A DNA stretch of 64,000 nucleotides from Coix lacryma-jobi var. lacryma-jobi. Taxonomy: Eukaryota; Streptophyta; Magnoliopsida; Poales; Poaceae. Every line of letters starts with the position of its first letter. The first letter of the stretch is position 1. The notes under the pieces are model-generated. The model was not told the DNA's origin. It did no database searches and worked only from the letters and a program-made list of their open reading frames with translations. Where the stretch lies: contig CM019823.1 of NCBI GenBank assembly GCA_009763385.1, forward strand, positions 31,089,845 to 31,153,844. The letters run 5' to 3'. This document shows, one piece after another, positions 54,823-64,000 of the stretch. Both the position numbers and the translations under genes were made by a program.

Positions 54823-54955
54823 ATACCTATCCATCTTATCCATCCACTATCAGATGCATTTATAGTCGCACTAGATATTTCTCATAAGCATGCAAGCTAT
54901 CCACCTCCTCATCCACTATACACTAATTCCATTTAGTATTTATAATTATGATGTA

Positions 54956-55212
54956 CTCCCTCCATCCATAAAAACATGCAATTATGGGATCCGTGCTGGT
55001 CAAATTGTCTCAAGTTTGACCAAGGTTCTAATAAAAAATATTAGTATTTATGTTGTTAAATAAAAATATTGAGAAAATATATTCTATTACAAATTTAATG
55101 GAATATTTTTTGTATCAAGAATATTAGTACTTTTTTATATAATTTCGGTCAAAGTTCGAAATGTTTGACTCTTCGATAAGCGATAATTGCATGTTTTGTT
55201 GGACGGAAGGAG
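54956..55212. mobile_element. Stowaway MITE A
   Basis: 257 bp between TA dinucleotides; ends CTCCCTCCATCC and GGACGGAAGGAG. Inner arms GGTCAAATTGTCTCAAGTTTGACC and TCGGTCAAAGTTCGAAATG also pair. Confidence 0.85.
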
Positions 55213-55245
55213 TACATGTCAGCACACATTATCCACTAACATGTA

Positions 55246-55508
55246 CTCCCTCCATCCCAAATTATAAGGCATTCCAAGAATCTTGGAGAGTCAAAATTTT
55301 TCAACTTTGACCAAATTTATATAATAAGATAATAATGTTTATTATATCAACTAAGTGCAATTAGATTCTTTATTAGTTATATTTCCATAATATATATATA
55401 TATTTGATGGTATAAATCTTTATATTTCTCTCTATAATTTTGGTCAAAGTTGAAAAACTTTGACTCTCCAAGATTCTTAGAACGTCTTATAATTTGGGAT
55501 GGAGGGAG
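55246..55508. mobile_element. Stowaway MITE B with long inverted arms
   Basis: 263 bp between TA dinucleotides. The first ~70 bases (CTCCCTCCATCCCAAATTAT ... GACCAAA) are matched in inverse by the last ~70, so the whole element can fold into a hairpin. Confidence 0.9.
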
Positions 55509-55674
55509 TATTTACTTATCTAGATCAATCATCCACTAACATTAATTTGTAATTGTTTATTTTTTAGTATAAGTAATTTTATTCTAAATTATCAGCAGTT
55601 TCCATAGTAATACCTCGAGCATTCCTCTACTTTCTAGATGTATATTCTCTTTGTACCAATTTAATTGTCGCTTT

Positions 55675-55880
55675 GGTCTTGCCGTCCCAAAATAAATGCA
55701 CTTCTAGAGTTTGAATAAAGATGTTAAGGTTAGTGTGAAATTATATTTATACCCCTAAAAAGATGTAATCATTACACCTCGAAAAATGAGAAAGTAGAAA
55801 AAAAATAGAACTAGTTGTCTTTTATGCAATTTTGGGACAAATTATAAACCTTAGAAGTGCATTTATTTTGGAATAGAGCA
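55675..55880. mobile_element. MITE C, inverted relative of the 18.5-kb MITE
   Basis: CCGTCCCAAAATAAATGCAC at the left and AAGTGCATTTATTTTGGAAT at the right. The core (GATGTAATCATTACACCTCG, GAAAAATGAGAAAGTAGAAA) is the reverse complement of 18610-18660. Exact termini degraded. Confidence 0.7.
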
Positions 55881-56197
55881 CAAAAAGAATATAATTCTAG
55901 CACAGTAACATATTTTAGTACCTTAACTTTGACCAATTATGAATTAAAAATACTCTGTATCAACATTTATGATACCAAACAAATATCATTAGATTAGTTA
56001 TAAAATGTGTTTTTATAATAAATTAATTTAAAGCTATAAATGTAAATATTACTTACTAGAAACTTGGTCAAGCGTAAATTACTTTCCATGGCACGCAACT
56101 TAGTTGCATTCTTTTAGGGACGGAGATAATACATACAAGATGTTTTGAACCTAGATTACTAGAAGTGGAGCTATAATAACACATAGCACTTAGAGTA

Positions 56198-56429
56198 TTC
56201 CTTCCGTTTCTAAACAAGTGTTGTTGTTGATGTGTGTCATAAGTTTGATTCGATCTGTAAGAAATGTGTGTAATATTTATATTTATAAATAAATTTGTTA
56301 CAAAACTAGATTCAAAGATTTTTCAAATTATATTGATTATATATAATAAATATTAATGTTTTTAGTATATATGTAATCAAAGATGTTATTTAAGACGTGA
56401 AAGCGATATATATTTAGTGATGGAGGGAG
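56198..56429. mobile_element. Stowaway-like MITE D
   Basis: 232 bp between TA dinucleotides; ends TTCCTTCCGTTTC and GTGATGGAGGGAG pair imperfectly. About 170 bp before the MSRB start codon, so in its promoter. Confidence 0.65.
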
Positions 56430-56603
56430 TACGTCAAATTGTCAATATTTTATGTACAGAAGCCAAAACGAATCCAGAATGACGGGAGACGGTTGGTGAC
56501 TGCTGTTACTACTTCGCTCATTCGTACATATCCTCTTCGGCATTCGCCGTTACTCCGTACTCCTTCGCCGGGCCGGTGCTTTCTCTTCCTTACTGCCGCG
56601 GCG

Positions 56604-59113
56604 ATGGCGTCGGGGGACAGCAGCAAGCAGAGGAGCGAGGAGGAGTGGCGCGCCGTACTCTCCCCCGAGCAGTTCCGCATCCTCCGCCGCAAGGGCACCG
56701 AGTCAGTACTCTGCTCCCCTCCTCCTTTTCCCCAAGCGACTGCCAGTGTGACGATCGATTTGAGGCTGAGCGTGCGGCTTATCTGTCGTTCCTCTGATCT
56801 ACTTCCCGTGCCCATGGATCGATTCGATCCGATCGGATCCTGTTTGAGGTTCTTCGTATCGTACGTCCGTTGTCTGATACTAGTGGCCGTCGACTTCGAT
56901 GTCAGAGGCGCCCATGGCCACCCGTTGGTTGAAATTACTGAATTTTGAACCCGTCCTGGACCTGGAGTTGCCGACGGAACGGAGGGATTCTAGCTCCTGT
57001 TCAGGTTCTTGTTTGTCTAGTTCATCGAGGGTCGCGCGAGTCCTACTGGATTTCGATCTCAAACTATTTCAGTTTCGGTTTTGTTTTTGCAAGACCACTT
57101 CTTCAAGTTGACTTCTGATATAAAATGAGTAGAGATAAAAAAAAATATGCCAACATGTTAGCCTTGTAGAACGAGTACGTACTATTTATGTCATACATCT
57201 AAGTGCAGACTTGGCACTTGACTTAAAATATCCTTATGGTTCAACACGACTGGGTCTCTTGGTTCAAGAGAAACACATGTTCTGTCCAGATAAAATAGAC
57301 AACCAGCCCAATAACTGTTGCTGCTCCGTTGATATGTACAGTAGATTTGAGCAATTCTAGTGGCCAAACTAAGGGTCTGTTTGGATCCCGGGGCCAAAAA
57401 TTAGCTCATCTTGTAAAAATAGATTGAACATGAGCTAATTATGGGCTAATGGACTCTAATCATAAATTAGCCTTCATTAGATCTTATTAGTGTAGAATTA
57501 GCCCATATTTAGATGTTCTAATTGATATCTAAAAACATGGGCTAATTATTAGCTTGGGATCCAAACACCCCCTAAAATGCTCCTTCCGTTACAAACATAT
57601 GTAAGTTTGTTTTGACTTTTCTAGATAGTGTATATCTGTTGTATAACGAAAACTATGTATCTAGAAAAGCCACAATAACGTAATGGAGGAGTAAATATGA
57701 TTCACAGAGAGCATGAAACATTATGTTGTGTCGGAAGAGTACTGCTGATTGGCTGTACATCATAACAGGTTCAGTAATCTCCCTTGCAACTGTCGGATTC
57801 GAAATCGTTCCTGTTCTTGCAGCATCAAAAATAAAGGGCGTGTGTGTGGGTGTGGACGGGGGGATCCACTGCATATGTTGTGTTCCCATGTAGCCGATAT
57901 AGCTTGTTTTATCAGCAATTAGCTGTTTGAAGAGGCAGATCGCTAGATGCCATATCCGATTTGAAATACTGATTGGAAGTAAAACATTGCTGAAACTGTA
58001 CAAACTCATAACAGGACCAGGAATCTCCCTTGCAACCATCAGATTCAAAACGTTACTATTCCATGATTGTAATAAGTAGTGACAAGTTCCTCTATATATA
58101 GAGTACACTGGGAACTTGAAAGTTCCTCTGTATAATTTGGATCCACTATATGCTCATCAGAAAAATCCCCTATTCCTTAGCAAGGCTCGTACAGTCTATT
58201 CCTTAGAAAAGTTCCTCTGTATAATCCCCATGTTCCAGTCATCAATCATCATTCTAACTTGAAGATCCAAGTGGCAGTTGGCTATAGTTGGAATATCTTA
58301 GTGTGTAAAATTATAGCACAACTTTGAACAATCATTTAGTAATTACCATCTATACAGTCAAACACTTACAAATTTCAAATTCTAATGCTGCTTTGTGAGT
58401 AGTAACCTCTATCAGAAGAGTGGAGTAATTACACATGATTGTTCACACATGTGCGCGTGTAACTGTGAATGCTTTATCAAGCTCTTCAGGCTATGTTCAG
58501 TCATGGATTCGCAATTAATAAGGGTTTATTTATAAGGAATAAACTAAGCCTATATTGCTAGAAATCATATATTGGCAATTCCATCCAGTACCGTATTTTG
58601 TTGACTTGGACCTTGGTTCTGGAAAATAATATCATAGCTCTCACTTGGCATGTAAATGATCCCATAGTAATAAAACATCTGTTCTCAAGCCAGGCTCACA
58701 TTCATGATTCGTGTCCAGGTTACCTGGGACAGGAGAGTACAACAAATTCTATGGGGACGGGGTTTATAACTGTGCTGGCTGTGGGACTCCCCTGTACAAG
58801 TCCACCACAAAATTTGATTCTGGCTGCGGCTGGCCTGCATTCTTTGAGGGGCTTCCAGGAACCATAAACCGAACAGTAAGCCTCAGTGGCCATTAATTTG
58901 ATCTCTTACACCCCCCTTCCTTTTTCTGTTTCAAATGTGTATACTTATATTTCATTGTTTCAGCCGGATCCTGATGGTAGGAGGGTAGAGATCACATGTG
59001 CAGCTTGTGGTGGCCATTTGGGTCATGTGTTCAAGGGAGAAGGCTTCAAGACCCCTACTGATGAGCGCCACTGCGTGAATAGTGTTTCGATCAAGTTCAG
59101 TCCTGGCTCCTAG
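56604..59113 (+). CDS. MSRB: Methionine-R-sulfoxide reductase B, cytosolic type
   Basis: Three exons, phases consistent: 56604-56701, 58719-58875, 58964-59113; 134 residues. It reduces the R form of methionine sulfoxide in proteins. Zinc-binding CxxC pairs are C51/C54 (YNCAGCGTPLY) and C97/C100 (TCAACGGHLGHVF); GCGWPAF (69-74) is the substrate-pocket motif; the catalytic Cys is C122 in RHCVNS. No transit peptide precedes the domain, so a cytosolic location is inferred. The first intron is 2.0 kb and contains a MITE (57373-57571) and a diverged ~55-bp direct repeat (57752 and 58002). Reading on past the first exon donor gives a longer false ORF. Confidence 0.96.
57373..57571. mobile_element. 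MITE in intron 1 of MSRB
   Basis: Ends GGGTCTGTTTGGATCCCGGG and CTTGGGATCCAAACACCCC are inverted matches; flanked by CTAA on both sides (57369-57372 and 57572-57575). Arms repeat ATTAGC/GCTAAT many times. Confidence 0.8.
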
Positions 59114-59468
59114 ATCATCTTCTCCTGGATGAGATTCTCGTGTCTGATTGGAACTGTGGGAAGCACAGCAAAACGATGAATAATCAGCATACGTGTGCGT
59201 GCCTTATGTTATTCTGACCGTGTGAGATGATTCTATTATCATAATCAGCTGCTATTCTACGTGATTTGCCATTTACACCAGCTGTGTTAATGTTTTCATG
59301 AAAATTATCCTGAAATTGCTTTGTCCATTTATTTTCCCAAAATGTTGCCAGTCGGCAAATCAACTCGTGCTCTGAAAGTCTGAAAACTATCCTGAAATTT
59401 GGCTCTTGACTCGTTTCCTGTGAAAATGCACAGCTGCATATCCACCTGAACACGGTTTTTATGCCCTT

Positions 59469-59600
59469 GAGGGCATGTGCTCTTAGATGCGCATTGAGAC
59501 GTGTGCACACACACATCTCAATGCAGCTGTGTATTGAGATGCGTGTGTACACACATCTCAATGCACATTTAACATGCATGTGACGAGGGCACATGCCCTC
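59469..59600. repeat. 132-bp foldback element
   Basis: Perfect 12-bp inverted ends GAGGGCATGTGC (59469-59480) and GCACATGCCCTC (59589-59600). Within it, ATTGAGA and TCTCAAT, and GTGTGTAC-like stretches, alternate in both orientations, giving nested hairpins. Confidence 0.7.
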
Positions 59601-61443
59601 CAGTCGCAGCCTCGCAGGGTTGGCCTGCCGCCTGCGCCGTGCCATTGCCTTCGTTGAAGCATGGTGCCTCCAGTCGCAGCAGTCGGGCCTCAGTTACAGT
59701 GCTCGGTTGGCTTAGGCGCTCCACAGGGTTTGCCTGAAGTGATGCCCAAAGAAGAGAGGAGATATGGCAGGCACCACTGTCTCCGCGTTCAAATTTTCCC
59801 TAAGGAAAAATAGATAAATCTCCAACCAAGAACCGCGACCAACATTTTCCAAACAAATAAACCGTCGCCCATTAATTATTAATTAACACTTGGTGAACCA
59901 GTTATGGTGAAAATTCGAAAGAAGACCGAAAACTGTCAGCCATCTTCGAAGAACACTTGAACAGAGTTGAAAATATATCTGGCCACTTTATTTATATGTA
60001 CGCTCCGTTGTAAAATGTCAACTATAGTATTTTTGGAACCGAGGAAAAATATGTTAAAGTAATAGATCAACGGGTTACGGTTATCACAGTAACTCAAAAT
60101 CTGCAGTGGGGAGGCCAAAACTGCCGTAGACCCTGTTAGTTTGAACTTATTAACCGGCTAATCAGCTTACCAGCCGTAACTGTAACTTATTCTTATCAGT
60201 CATAGCTGTAACTTATTCTCTCTTGCCGAATACTATTCGAACATCTTAAAGCAGTCGTAGAAACCACCAGCCGAACAACACCGGTGAGAGTAAGGATGAG
60301 GATTGTGCTCCAAATGGTTATCTGTGGTTCTCTCCTAGTTCAACTAAATGAACTAGATTGCAAAAATAAGAAAAAAAATTATCTAATTAGTTTTTTAAAT
60401 TGAACTAGAGTAGAACTGTGGATACTCATTTGAAGCACCATCCCCATCTTTAGGTGAGAGAGCTCCATCACCCAGCAGCTAGCACCTCCTGCCTTGCAAC
60501 TTGCAAGCCTTCTTTATCGCTGCAGAGTACTCTGTAGATCGGCACGACATTGGCGTGGGCTCAGCCGCTCAGGGCTCCCGAGCGGGAGTCGTCGTAGGAG
60601 GGTACCTGCAGCTTGGTAGTGACGGGGCACTCGTCCATTTCAACGTGGTTCTTGCTGACAGTGACAGAGACAAGGAGCGTAGCGTACCTACCACACCACC
60701 TGCTGAGGCTGCAGAGTGCTGAGCCCTTGGTCATTCGCCCCTTCGGCACCTCTGTTGTGAGTTGTGACCCCCTATCGGCACTCGCACTACCGGGTGGGCC
60801 CGGCCCAAGTGACGCTACTATGAGAAGCACTTGAGGCTGAGCTGTTGAACGCCAGGGAAATATAAACATGTGCGAACAATTATGTCTATATATTGCATAT
60901 AGTAGTAGTACTTTTTTTTTAGCATAACACACGTGCTCCATCTCCAATCATGTGCATGTGCTCACAAAGGACGCCACGTTCGGCTGTGGGTCTCCGTCCA
61001 GCATCAGCTAGTGCCTATAGCTGCCCGTCCCTGAAACGACGCTCGAGCAGCTCCAACGTTGGTGCTAAGGAGGCGCTAGGAGGTGAGAGAAAGAAACAAG
61101 GCAGACGCTATACATTGTGGCGCTGGTGCTAGCTTAGCACCTCTTAGCACCTGTGGCCAATTTAAGCACCCGGTGCTAGAGGAAAGAGAAGAAAGAAAAA
61201 GAAGATTGGGAAGAGATGTGAGAGTTAAAAAAGAGTAGTTTATTGTTTGCGGGTCATGTTTAGATGGTGCTAGCAGATTTTATACGTTGGAGCAGAATAG
61301 AACTAGCAAGCATCACCTGACGTGGCAAAGTATAGCACCTTGGGTGATGCTATACACTGCGGATGCCCTAATGGTGCTCCGGCCACCATTAGCACAGGCG
61401 CACAGCACCCGTTCCGTTCCCTACCTAGCTTACCGTCCCGTCC
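59601..61443. other. Intergenic region before the P450 gene
   Basis: No supportable gene. 60500-60830 is GC-rich with overlapping ORFs on both strands, no domain recognised. 61034-61368 contains repeated GGTGCTA / TAGCACC motifs in both orientations and ends ACTGCGGATGCCCTA, suggestive of a MITE with unclear left end. Confidence 0.4.
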
Positions 61444-61450
61444 TATAAAT
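61444..61450 (+). promoter_or_regulatory. TATA box of the P450 gene
   Basis: TATAAAT about 150 bases before the chosen ATG (61596). The in-frame ATG at 61452 lies only two bases after it, upstream of any likely RNA start, so is not the start codon. Confidence 0.7.
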
Positions 61451-61595
61451 TGTGGAAACTGCAATTGACACCGCGGTGCGCCCGTTCTTGCATCTACGGA
61501 CTACAGTACGTAGACAAGACAAGAAAAGAATAATCAAGCACAGGCACATCCCAGCTTCCACGTACTACTACGTACCATACGTAGTACACGTCCCG

Positions 61596-63912
61596 ATGGA
61601 GACGGAGCTGCTGATCTCTTTCCTGGGCGGCGTCCTGCTCGCCACCGCCTTCCTCGTCGCCGCCGCCCTCCGCCGCCGGCGCCGCAAGCACAACAACAGG
61701 AGGCTCCCGCCGGGGCCTCGTCCCTGGCCGGTGATCGGCAACCTGAACCTGCTCGGCGCGCTCCCGCACCGCTCCATCCACGCGCTCTCGGCGCGGTACG
61801 GCCCGCTCATGTCGCTCCGCTTCGGCTCCGTGCCCGTCGTCGTCGGCGCGTCCGTGGACGCGGCCAGGTTCTTCCTCCGGACCAGCGACGCGTCCTTCGT
61901 CGACCGCCCCAGGATGGCCTCCGGGAAGCACACCGCCTACGACTACTCCGACATCGTCTGGTCGCCCTACGGCGCCTACTGGCGCCAGGCGCGCAAGCTG
62001 TGGCAGGCCAACCTCTTCAGCGACCGGCAGCTCAGGTCGCAGGAGCACGTCCGCAGCGAGGAGCTGCGCGTGCTCCTGCGCGACCTCTCCGCCGCCGGCG
62101 GCGCGGGGGGCGTCGTCGCGCTCAAGGAGCACCTGCTCATGTTCAGCCTCAACGTGATCTCGCGCATGGCGCTGGGCCGGAAGTACGTCGGCGGCGACGG
62201 CCAGGGCGGCGCCGCCGGCTCGCCGATCTCGCCGGCCGAGTTCAGGTGGATGGTCGACGAGCTCTTCCTCCTCAACGGCGTGTTCTGCGTCGGGGACTTC
62301 ATCCCCTGGCTTGCCTGGCTGGACATTCAGGGCTACGTCGGGAGGATGAAGAGGCTGGGCAAGATGTTCGACCGCTTCTTGGAGCACGTGGTGGACGAGC
62401 ACAGCCAGCGGCGCCGGCGAGAGGGCGACGGGTTCGTCGCCAAGGACATGGTCGACCTGCTGCTGGAGCTCGCCGACGACCCCGAACTCGAGGTGCCCAT
62501 CAAACGGGATGGCGTCAAGGGATTCGCTCTGGTAAGAAATATTACGTACTGGATGTGGAGACGTGGAGAGGCTTGCTAATAATTCACTCCTTCGGTGGTA
62601 CTAGCCGAAAACGATCTAATTACAAGATTAATTAAACATAATATAACAACTGACACGTGAGGAAACCTAGAAACAAACATGAACGTTTTCTATGGAAAAT
62701 CAGAGTTTCGTCCGATCCGACGAGAGAAAAACAGGCAATGGCAATTTCCTGAGCGGGTGGTATTCTGATAATTTTTAACTCAAAGAAATTGCAATTTCCT
62801 TTTTGTGATCTCTAGTCAGCGTAATAGCTACTTTCAGTACCGGTTAGTACGATGGTCACAACATCATCACTAGGGGCATCTCCAGTGGTTAGCTCTTGGC
62901 TAGCTCATAGAATATTTTCTCATATTTGAATAGGAGAGAGAAGAAAACTATCTCTTGTTCAAGAGATAGTCTTATACACATACTTCGAGATTATGTGAGA
63001 ATGATAAGTATGGTCATTTATATTAAGAGCTATGTGCTAAGAGATAAGTCATTTGAAGGGTTGTCTCTTAGAGTGCTTAAAGCTAGATACTAGCTATTAT
63101 CGTTGCGGATGCTCTAACAATTCTTAAAAGCAAAATAACAAAGGACCAAACGACATTTTCAATAAAACGGAGTAGCTTAAAAGGCTAAAAGGTAGTAGTA
63201 CAACATACTTTACCCTTTTTTAATAAAAAAAATATTTAAATAACCTCTGATGTGACGAATACGCATGCAGGACCTCATCGCCGGCGGCACGGACACGTCA
63301 GCGGTGACCATCGAGTGGGCCATGTCGGAGCTCCTGCGCAAGCCCGAGGTCCTCGCCAAGGCGACCGAGGAGCTAGACGGCGTGATCGGCCACGGCCGCC
63401 TCGTCACCGAGCACGACATCCCAAGCCTGCCGTACCTGGAGGCCGTGGTGAAGGAGACCTTCCGGCTGCACCCGGTGACGCCGCTGCTGGCGCCGCGGCT
63501 GTGCCGCGAGGACGCGTCGACGGGGGGCGGCTACGACATCCCGCGGGGCACGCTCGTGTTCGTGAACGTCTGGGCCATCGGCCGCGACCCCGCCGTGTGG
63601 GGCCGCGACGCGGAGGAGTTCCGGCCGGAGCGGTTCGTCGGCAGCGGCGTGGACGTGAAGGGCCACGACCTGGCGCTGCTCCCGTTCGGGTCCGGCCGCC
63701 GGATGTGCCCGGGCTACGCGCTCGGGCTCAGGATGGTGCAGGTGACCCTGGCCAACCTGCTCCACGCCTTCGCGTGGCGGCTGCCCGGTGGCGTGGCGCC
63801 CGAGACGCTGAGCATGCAGGAGATGTTCGGGCTCGCCGTTCCGCGCCTGGTCCCTCTCGAGGCCGTCGCCGTGCCCAGGCTGCCTGCACACCTCTACGCC
63901 GACGGGCCATGA
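61596..63912 (+). CDS. Cytochrome P450, CYP71 clan (CYP92A-like)
   Basis: Two exons, 61596-62531 and 63271-63912, phase 0; 525 residues. An N-terminal membrane anchor (~5-25) is followed by basic residues and the hinge PPGP (38-41). Helix I oxygen-binding AGGTDTS is at 316-322, ExxR at 374-377 (KETFR), PERF at 431-434, and the haem loop FGSGRRMCPG at 451-460 with C458 as iron ligand. The single intron position just before the AGGTDTS helix is standard for A-type plant P450s. The end GLAVPRLVPLEAV..PRLPAHLY resembles CYP92A; substrate unknown. Bound to the ER facing the cytosol, with reductase as partner. The intron holds a MITE. Confidence 0.95.
62873..63115. mobile_element. MITE in the P450 intron
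   Basis: GGGCATCTCCAGTGGTTAGCTC at the left against ...GTTGCGGATGCTC at the right, imperfect inverted ends; inner GAGATAG/CTATCTC pairs. About 243 bp, no ORF. Confidence 0.55.
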
Positions 63913-64000
63913 GCCCATGATGGACGTCTGCCTCGTGATCAGTAGCGTACCACATCCTGGGGCATACGTACAGTATTGATATATAGTACTAGTATAATTT

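Noticed and set aside
60561..60947. 128-codon minus ORF
   Set aside because: No domain, overlaps open frames on plus, composition-driven.
61452..61595. Upstream in-frame ATG of the P450
   Set aside because: Only two bases after the TATA box, so not in the RNA; the membrane anchor begins at 61596.
61494..62402. 302-codon ORF on minus, opposite the P450 first exon
   Set aside because: Antisense shadow of conserved P450 sequence with no recognisable family.
1..64000. CRISPR array, rRNA, tRNA or organellar insert
   Set aside because: No spaced short repeats, no rRNA or cloverleaf sequence and no chloroplast or mitochondrial gene was recognised; a tRNA scan would be needed to be certain.

Overview
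The window looks like nuclear DNA of a grass (Poaceae, probably a panicoid; species not determined). It has multi-exon genes with GT-AG introns, very GC-rich coding exons, many short Stowaway/Tourist/hAT-like MITEs and large LTR retrotransposon blocks. Nothing bacterial or organellar was seen. No tRNA, rRNA or CRISPR was recognised.

Layout. 1-9408 is the 3' part of a chromodomain-bearing Ty3/gypsy element (Tekay/Del-like): an extra upstream ORF, an uninterrupted gag-pol and a ~4.0-kb 3' LTR. 9409-11475 holds older LTR debris. 11.55-13.27 kb is a broken partial copy of a MULAN/SP1-type (GIDE-domain) gene whose fuller copy lies at 30.75-33.37 kb; two smaller pieces of the same gene sit at 19.57 and 20.06 kb. 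13-16.3 kb holds MITEs and a 300-bp LINE tail with an exact 18-bp target duplication. A class III peroxidase (minus) lies at 16.9-18.0 kb. 18-30 kb is repeat-rich: a MITE between 121-bp direct repeats, an orphan terminal exon, a 2.1-kb Mutator-like element with a 9-bp target duplication, two MITEs with GC-rich cores, and a frameshifted DUF1618 gene.

34-64 kb is more genic: an Ala/Pro-rich small protein (34.1 kb), a three-exon PLATZ-like zinc-binding protein (38.1-39.9 kb), an 11-exon MO25-like gene (41.6-45.6 kb, minus), a GATL-type GT8 glycosyltransferase (47.6-48.7 kb, minus), a six-exon EMC4 gene (49.5-52.2 kb, minus), a solo-LTR-like block (52.6-54.8 kb), a MITE cluster (55-56.4 kb), a three-exon methionine-R-sulfoxide reductase B (56.6-59.1 kb) and a two-exon CYP71-clan P450 (61.6-63.9 kb). 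I reconstructed the spliced models by hand; every junction keeps reading phase and the totals divide by three. The host genes have unrelated jobs (cell wall, ER membrane insertion, redox repair, kinase scaffold, oxidation) and there is no sign that they form a cluster.

Most interesting observation: the retrotransposon's extra ORF starts with a near copy of the histone H3 tail (10 of the first 12 residues after Met identical, K4 and K9 in register), followed by a coiled coil and a strongly acidic tail, in an element whose integrase also ends in a chromodomain.
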